Below are positions 60,158-64,000 of a stretch of 64,000 bases of DNA, in pieces. The stretch spans positions 992,001 to 1,056,000 of the forward strand of contig NC_007650.1 of assembly GCF_000012365.1 (NCBI RefSeq), read 5' to 3'. The notes under the pieces are model-generated. The model made no database searches. It saw only the letters and a program-made list of their open reading frames with translations, and was not told the origin of the DNA. The translations under genes and the position numbers were made by a program. This DNA comes from Burkholderia thailandensis E264 (GTDB lineage: Bacteria; Pseudomonadota; Gammaproteobacteria; Burkholderiales; Burkholderiaceae). Every line of letters starts with the position of its first letter. Position 1 is the stretch's first letter.

Positions 60158-61669
60158 ATGCAATTCAACGACATTCTCGCCGCGCTCGACGTCGATCTGG
60201 CCCGCTGGCAAGGCAGTGCGCTGACCGCCCGGTCGCCCGTGGACGGCGCGACGCTCGCGACGCTCGCCGCCGACAGCCCGGCCGACACCGAACGCAAGAT
60301 CGACGCCGCGCATCAGGCGTTCCTCAAGTGGCGCACGGTGCCCGCGCCCGTGCGCGGCGAGCTCGTGCGCGTGTTCGGCAACGTGCTGCGCGAGCACAAG
60401 GCGGCGCTCGGCCGGCTCGTCACGCTCGAGGCGGGCAAGATCGCATCCGAAGGCCTGGGCGAAGTGCAGGAGATGATCGACATTTGCGATTTCGCGGTCG
60501 GCCTGTCGCGGCAGCTCTATGGCCTGACGATCGCGTCCGAGCGTCCCGGCCACCGGATGATGGAGACCTGGCATCCGCTCGGCGTGTGCGGCGTGATCTC
60601 CGCGTTCAACTTTCCGGTCGCGGTGTGGTCGTGGAACGCGGCGCTCGCGTTCGTGTGCGGCGATCCGGTCGTCTGGAAGCCGTCCGAGAAGACTCCGCTC
60701 ACCGCGATCGCATGCCACGCGCTGTTCGCGAAGGCGGTGCGCGAGTTCGACAAGACCCATCCGGGCGTCGTGCCCAACGGGCTGCATCAACTCGTGCTCG
60801 GCGGCCGCGACGTCGGCGAGGCGCTTTGCGCTTCGCCGAAGGTGCCGCTCGTGTCCGCGACGGGCAGCGTGCGGATGGGCGTCGAGGTCGCGCAGGTGCT
60901 GAGCCGGCGGCTCGCGCGCAGCATTCTCGAGCTCGGCGGCAACAACGGGATGATCGTCGCGCCGAGCGCGGATCTCGATCTCGTCGTGCGCGCCGTGACG
61001 TTCGCCGCGGTCGGCACCGCGGGCCAGCGCTGCACGACGCTGCGCCGGCTGATCGTGCATCGCAGCGTCGCCGATCGACTGCTGCCGCGCCTCGAGAAGG
61101 CGTTCGCATCGGTGAAGGTCGGCGATCCGCTTGAAGCGGGCACGCTCGTCGGCCCGCTGATCGATCGCGCGTCGTTCGACGCGATGCAAAAGGCGCTCGG
61201 CGATGCGCGCGAGCAGGGCGGCGAGGTGAAGGGCGGCGAGCGCGTCGAGCTCGGCCATGCGGATGCGTACTACGTGCGTCCGGCGCTCGTGCGGATGCCG
61301 AGGCAGACGGCCGTCGTCACGCGCGAGACGTTCGCGCCGATTCTGTACGTGCTCGTCTACGACGACTTCGACGACGCGCTCGCGATCCACAACGGCGTGC
61401 CGCAAGGGCTGTCGTCGGCGATCTTCACGAACGACATGCGCGAGGCCGAGCAATTCATGTCGGCGGCGGGCAGCGATTGCGGGATCGTCAACGTGAACAT
61501 CGGCACGAGCGGCGCGGAGATCGGCGGCGCGTTCGGCGGCGAGAAGGAAACGGGCGGCGGCCGCGAGTCCGGTTCCGACGCGTGGAAGAGCTACATGCGC
61601 CGCGCGACGAACACGATCAACTACAGCCGCGAATTGCCGCTCGCGCAGGGTGTGAAGTTCGACGTGTAG
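60158..61669 (+). CDS. amaB: ALDH7-family dehydrogenase, 2-aminoadipate semialdehyde (P6C) dehydrogenase
   Basis: A 503-residue aldehyde dehydrogenase of the ALDH7/antiquitin type: WHPLGVCGVISAFNFPVAVWSWN, WKPSEKTPLT, the catalytic Glu in LELGGNNG, and the catalytic Cys in VGTAGQRCTTLRRL, whose GQRCTT form is characteristic of ALDH7. This enzyme oxidises 2-aminoadipate 6-semialdehyde (in equilibrium with piperideine-6-carboxylate) to 2-aminoadipate with NAD+, between the pipecolate oxidase and the transaminase steps. AAGAGGAAG before the ATG supports the start. It lies 137 bases after the aminotransferase. Confidence 0.9.
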   Translation: MQFNDILAALDVDLARWQGSALTARSPVDGATLATLAADSPADTERKIDAAHQAFLKWRTVPAPVRGELVRVFGNVLREHKAALGRLVTLEAGKIASEGLGEVQEMIDICDFAVGLSRQLYGLTIASERPGHRMMETWHPLGVCGVISAFNFPVAVWSWNAALAFVCGDPVVWKPSEKTPLTAIACHALFAKAVREFDKTHPGVVPNGLHQLVLGGRDVGEALCASPKVPLVSATGSVRMGVEVAQVLSRRLARSILELGGNNGMIVAPSADLDLVVRAVTFAAVGTAGQRCTTLRRLIVHRSVADRLLPRLEKAFASVKVGDPLEAGTLVGPLIDRASFDAMQKALGDAREQGGEVKGGERVELGHADAYYVRPALVRMPRQTAVVTRETFAPILYVLVYDDFDDALAIHNGVPQGLSSAIFTNDMREAEQFMSAAGSDCGIVNVNIGTSGAEIGGAFGGEKETGGGRESGSDAWKSYMRRATNTINYSRELPLAQGVKFDV

Positions 61670-61700
61670 GCGGCGCGCGCCGATCGCGGCGCGCGCACGG

Positions 61701-62798
61701 TCAGCCGGCGGGCCGCGCGTTCGCGAAAAAGCCGCAGCCGATCGTGCGCATCGCATCGCCGTCGCGCACGACGAACAGCGCGTCGAGCCCGAGGCGCTCG
61801 GCGTGCGCGCGTCCCGCCTGCTCGCCGAGCACCATCAGCGCGGTTGCGTACGCGTCCGCGTCGGTGCAGTCTTGCGCGACGACCGTGACCGAGGCGATGC
61901 CGCCGTGCAGCGGCGCGCCGGCGCGCGGATCGATCGTGTGCGAGATGCGCTTGCCGCCGATGTCGGCCCAATGCCGGTAATCGCCGGACGTCGCCACGGC
62001 CGCGTCGACGAGATCGATCGCGCCCATCGCGCCGCGCCGGTCGTAGTCGGGCGCTTCGAGCGCGATCGCCCAAGGCGAGCCGTCCGGTTTGCATCCGCGT
62101 GCGCGCAGCTCGCCGTCGATGCCGACGAGCCACGCCGTGATGCCGTGGCGATCGAGCACGCGCGCGAGCTCGTCTACGCCGAAGCCTTTCGCGATTCCGC
62201 ACAGGTCGAATGCGACGTCCGCAAACCGTCGTGCGCGGCCGCGCGCGACGTCGACTTCGAGCAGTTCGTCGATCGGGCGGCACGGCGACGGCAAAGCGCC
62301 GCGCATGTTCGATGCGCGGCCTACGTCGGTCGTGCGCCCGGTCGTGCGCCCGATCATGCTCGGCATGCGCGTGGCGTCGGCCGGGCGCGCTGCGTGTCGA
62401 TTCTCTGCGCATCCGCTCGCCGCTCGTTCGTTCGCCGCCGCTCCCGGCCCGAATCCCCACGCGTCGACGAGCGCGCCGACGCCGATGTTGAACGCGTTGC
62501 CCGTCTCGCGACCGATTTCCAGCGCGCGCACGAGCACTGCCGCGAGGTTGGCCGAGGTCGGCGTCCAGCTTCCGGGCGTCGCGCGATTGAGCCGCGACAG
62601 ATCGGAGTCGGCCTTCCAGTTCGACATCTGCGCGTCGACCGCGCGCACCGCCGCGTCGAGCTCTGCCGCGATCGCCTTCGCGTCGGCCGTCGGCGGCGCG
62701 TAGAACTGCACGCCGTACCGCGTGCCCATCGTCGCGCCGCTTGCGCGGCAGCGATTCAGCCGCGCGCCGGGCGACCATTCAATAGACGTCTTCGACAT
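61701..62798 (-). CDS. apbE: ApbE, FAD:protein FMN transferase
   Basis: A 365-residue ApbE family protein that attaches FMN covalently to Thr/Ser of acceptor flavoproteins. Motifs: GATMGTRYGVQF, MSNWKADSDLSRLNR, NIGVGALVDAWGFGP, FDLCGIAKGFGVDELA, SGDYRHWADIGGKRISHTIDPRAG. Between the WGFGP motif and the DLCGIAKG motif is an insertion-like Arg/Ala/Thr-rich stretch (about 120-160) with internal repeats (GRTTGRTTD). There is no typical signal peptide or lipobox, so it may be cytosolic or the start may lie elsewhere. It overlaps the flavodoxin-reductase gene by 20 bases. Confidence 0.9.
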   Translation of the reverse strand: MSKTSIEWSPGARLNRCRASGATMGTRYGVQFYAPPTADAKAIAAELDAAVRAVDAQMSNWKADSDLSRLNRATPGSWTPTSANLAAVLVRALEIGRETGNAFNIGVGALVDAWGFGPGAAANERAASGCAENRHAARPADATRMPSMIGRTTGRTTDVGRASNMRGALPSPCRPIDELLEVDVARGRARRFADVAFDLCGIAKGFGVDELARVLDRHGITAWLVGIDGELRARGCKPDGSPWAIALEAPDYDRRGAMGAIDLVDAAVATSGDYRHWADIGGKRISHTIDPRAGAPLHGGIASVTVVAQDCTDADAYATALMVLGEQAGRAHAERLGLDALFVVRDGDAMRTIGCGFFANARPAG

Positions 62799-64000
62799 AA
62801 CGCCCCTGCGTTTTCAATTGCGCGACCGACAAGCCGGAGTCCGCGAGGATGCGCTCCCACGCGCGCGTGACGCCGTCGGCCATCGCGCGGCCGCCGCACA
62901 CCATGATCTGCGCGCCGTGCGCGACGAGATCGCGCAGGTTGCGCGCGTCGGCGACGAGCCGGTCCTGCACGTACGCCCGGCGTTCCGCGCGCGAGAACGC
63001 CGTGGTCAGCGCGCGCAGCCGGCGGTCGCGGACGAGGCCGTCGAGCTCGTCGCGATACGGGAAGCCGTCGTTCGGGTTGCGCGCGCCGAAGTACAGATGC
63101 ATCGGGCGGCGCGCGGCGTTGTGCCGGATGAAGCCGATCAGCGGACCGATGCCGGTGCCCGCGCCGATCAGGATCACGGGTGCGTCGCCCGCGTGCGGGC
63201 GGAAGCGTGCATGGGAGCGAATGAACGCTTCGATCGTGTCGCCCGGGCGCAGGCCGGTCAGATAGCTCGAGCACGCGCCGTTCGGATGGCGGCGCACGCA
63301 GATCTCGACGACGCCGTCCGACGAGGCGCTCGCGAGCGAGTAGTGGCGCGGCGACGTTTCGCCCGGAGGCGCGACGCCGAGCAGATCGCCCGTCTCGAAC
63401 GGCGGCAGCCGCCGCCGGGAGAACGCGGCCCATCGCGCAAGCAGGCGGGCGGCATGCCCCGCTCGTCCGGCGCGTGCGTGCCGCTCGGCGGGCGCGAAGC
63501 GCAACACCGACATCACGGTTTGCGGGTCGGCGCCGTGGTCTTCGCGTTCGACGAGCGTGAGCGGGATCGTGCGCGGCAGCGCCGGCGTGTAGCGGATGTC
63601 GAGCGCGAGCCCGAGCGCTTCGCCGAGCCGTGCGCACCATGCGCGGAATTCGTGCTCCGACTGCCTGTCGACGGTGCCGAGATCAAGCAACGGCGTGAGG
63701 CCCTTCGCGACGAGCGCATCGTGGACGCTACGTGCGTAGCCGCAGAACCGCGGAAACTGACGGTCGCCGAAACCGAGCACGGCGAAGGACGTGTGTTGCG
63801 CCGCCGACAGCCTCGCGAGCCTCGGCAGGAATTGCTGCGCGTTGCCCGGCGCGTCGCCGTCGCCGTAAGTCGCGGTCAGCACGAGCACCCGCCGCGCCGC
63901 GCGGTAGCTGCGCGCGGCGTCGTTCATGGGCGCGACGTGCACGCGTGCGCCCGCCCGCGCGAGCGCCGCTTGCAGGGCCAGCGCGAAGCCCCACGTGCTG
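62779..64000 (-). CDS. Flavodoxin/NADPH-dependent reductase (5' end outside window)
   Basis: The frame is open to the window edge, so the N-terminus is missing; about 406 residues are visible. It begins inside a flavodoxin domain (STWGFALALQAALARAGARV; VLVLTATYGDGDAPGNAQQF; FAVLGFGDRQFPRFCGYA). An FAD-binding domain (RHYSLASASSDGVVEICVRRH) and NADPH domain (VILIGAGTGIGPLIGFIRHN; IMVCGGRAMADGVTRAWERIL) follow, the layout of sulfite reductase alpha subunit/CPR-type diflavin reductases. Coupling with apbE suggests a role in a membrane flavin redox system rather than sulfite reduction; a PepSY-type membrane gene would be expected just upstream, outside the window. Confidence 0.87.
   Translation of the reverse strand, partial: STWGFALALQAALARAGARVHVAPMNDAARSYRAARRVLVLTATYGDGDAPGNAQQFLPRLARLSAAQHTSFAVLGFGDRQFPRFCGYARSVHDALVAKGLTPLLDLGTVDRQSEHEFRAWCARLGEALGLALDIRYTPALPRTIPLTLVEREDHGADPQTVMSVLRFAPAERHARAGRAGHAARLLARWAAFSRRRLPPFETGDLLGVAPPGETSPRHYSLASASSDGVVEICVRRHPNGACSSYLTGLRPGDTIEAFIRSHARFRPHAGDAPVILIGAGTGIGPLIGFIRHNAARRPMHLYFGARNPNDGFPYRDELDGLVRDRRLRALTTAFSRAERRAYVQDRLVADARNLRDLVAHGAQIMVCGGRAMADGVTRAWERILADSGLSVAQLKTQGRYVEDVY

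Noticed and set aside
1..64000. Insertion sequences, prophage, tRNA or rRNA genes
   Set aside because: I found no transposase or integrase motifs, no terminal repeats and no tRNA-like cloverleaf or rRNA signature.

Overview
This is a very GC-rich window with strong Burkholderia codon bias. It carries the junction of three linked virulence loci known from the Burkholderia pseudomallei group: the end of the Bsa type III secretion locus (bopA-bicP-bprB-bprD-bprC), the host-targeting type VI secretion cluster usually called T6SS-5, and the bim actin-based motility locus. The bsa regulators lie directly against the T6SS cluster, with no intervening genes. BimA carries an N-terminal WH2 motif followed by a connector-like helix and a short acidic/Trp segment, as in an Arp2/3-type nucleation promoter. 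Both point to chromosome 2 of a B. thailandensis-like member of the group (B. thailandensis, B. humptydooensis or B. oklahomensis) rather than B. pseudomallei or B. mallei. The species call is an inference from memory of gene order and domain content.

Layout. 1-4285 (+): C-terminal part of effector BopA, its chaperone BicP, and the regulators BprB, BprD and BprC. 4276-29285 (-): a long, mostly overlapping T6SS gene set. In transcription order it runs tssB, tssC, hcp, tssE, tssF, tssG, clpV, vgrG (with a C-terminal extension), a DUF2169-pentapeptide protein, a pentapeptide protein, a DUF3540 protein, a DUF4150 PAAR-like protein, tssJ, tssK, tssL, tssM (IcmF), and last, behind a strong hairpin, the secreted USP-type deubiquitinase also called TssM. 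29545-33886 (+): virA-virG two-component system and tssA. 34177-38831 (-): amidase, BimC heptosyltransferase, BimA and a lipoprotein, forming the bim operon. 39335-40477 (+): a second, divergent, short trimeric autotransporter.

40594-43631 (-): nirK-nirV-sco, a copper nitrite reductase fused to cytochrome c, with an FNR-type box upstream. 44040-47611: a TetR-controlled operon of a Tm-1-like (UPF0261) protein, a PEP-hydrolase-like TIM barrel and an SRPBCC protein. 47845-54627: housekeeping and accessory genes (nadE with an altered P-loop, an EamA exporter, a DeoR regulator, a phospholipase D-like protein, a TetR regulator). 54680-61669: a probable lysine/pipecolate catabolic cluster (AmaA-like oxidase, LysR regulator, DUF1338/HglS, 2-aminoadipate aminotransferase, ALDH7-type semialdehyde dehydrogenase) interrupted by an orphan Phd/YefM antitoxin. 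61701-64000 (-): apbE and a flavodoxin/NADPH-reductase-like gene that runs off the window.

How it works together (known biology of the group plus inference): Bsa lets the bacterium escape the phagosome. BprC and VirAG then switch on T6SS-5 and bim. BimA drives actin motility, VgrG's C-terminal extension fuses host cells, and the deubiquitinase dampens host signalling. Simple tandem repeats (9-bp units in clpV and tssA, a heptamer after tssA, 129-bp units in bimA) mark several of these genes as likely length-variable. I saw no rRNA, tRNA, insertion sequence or CRISPR array.
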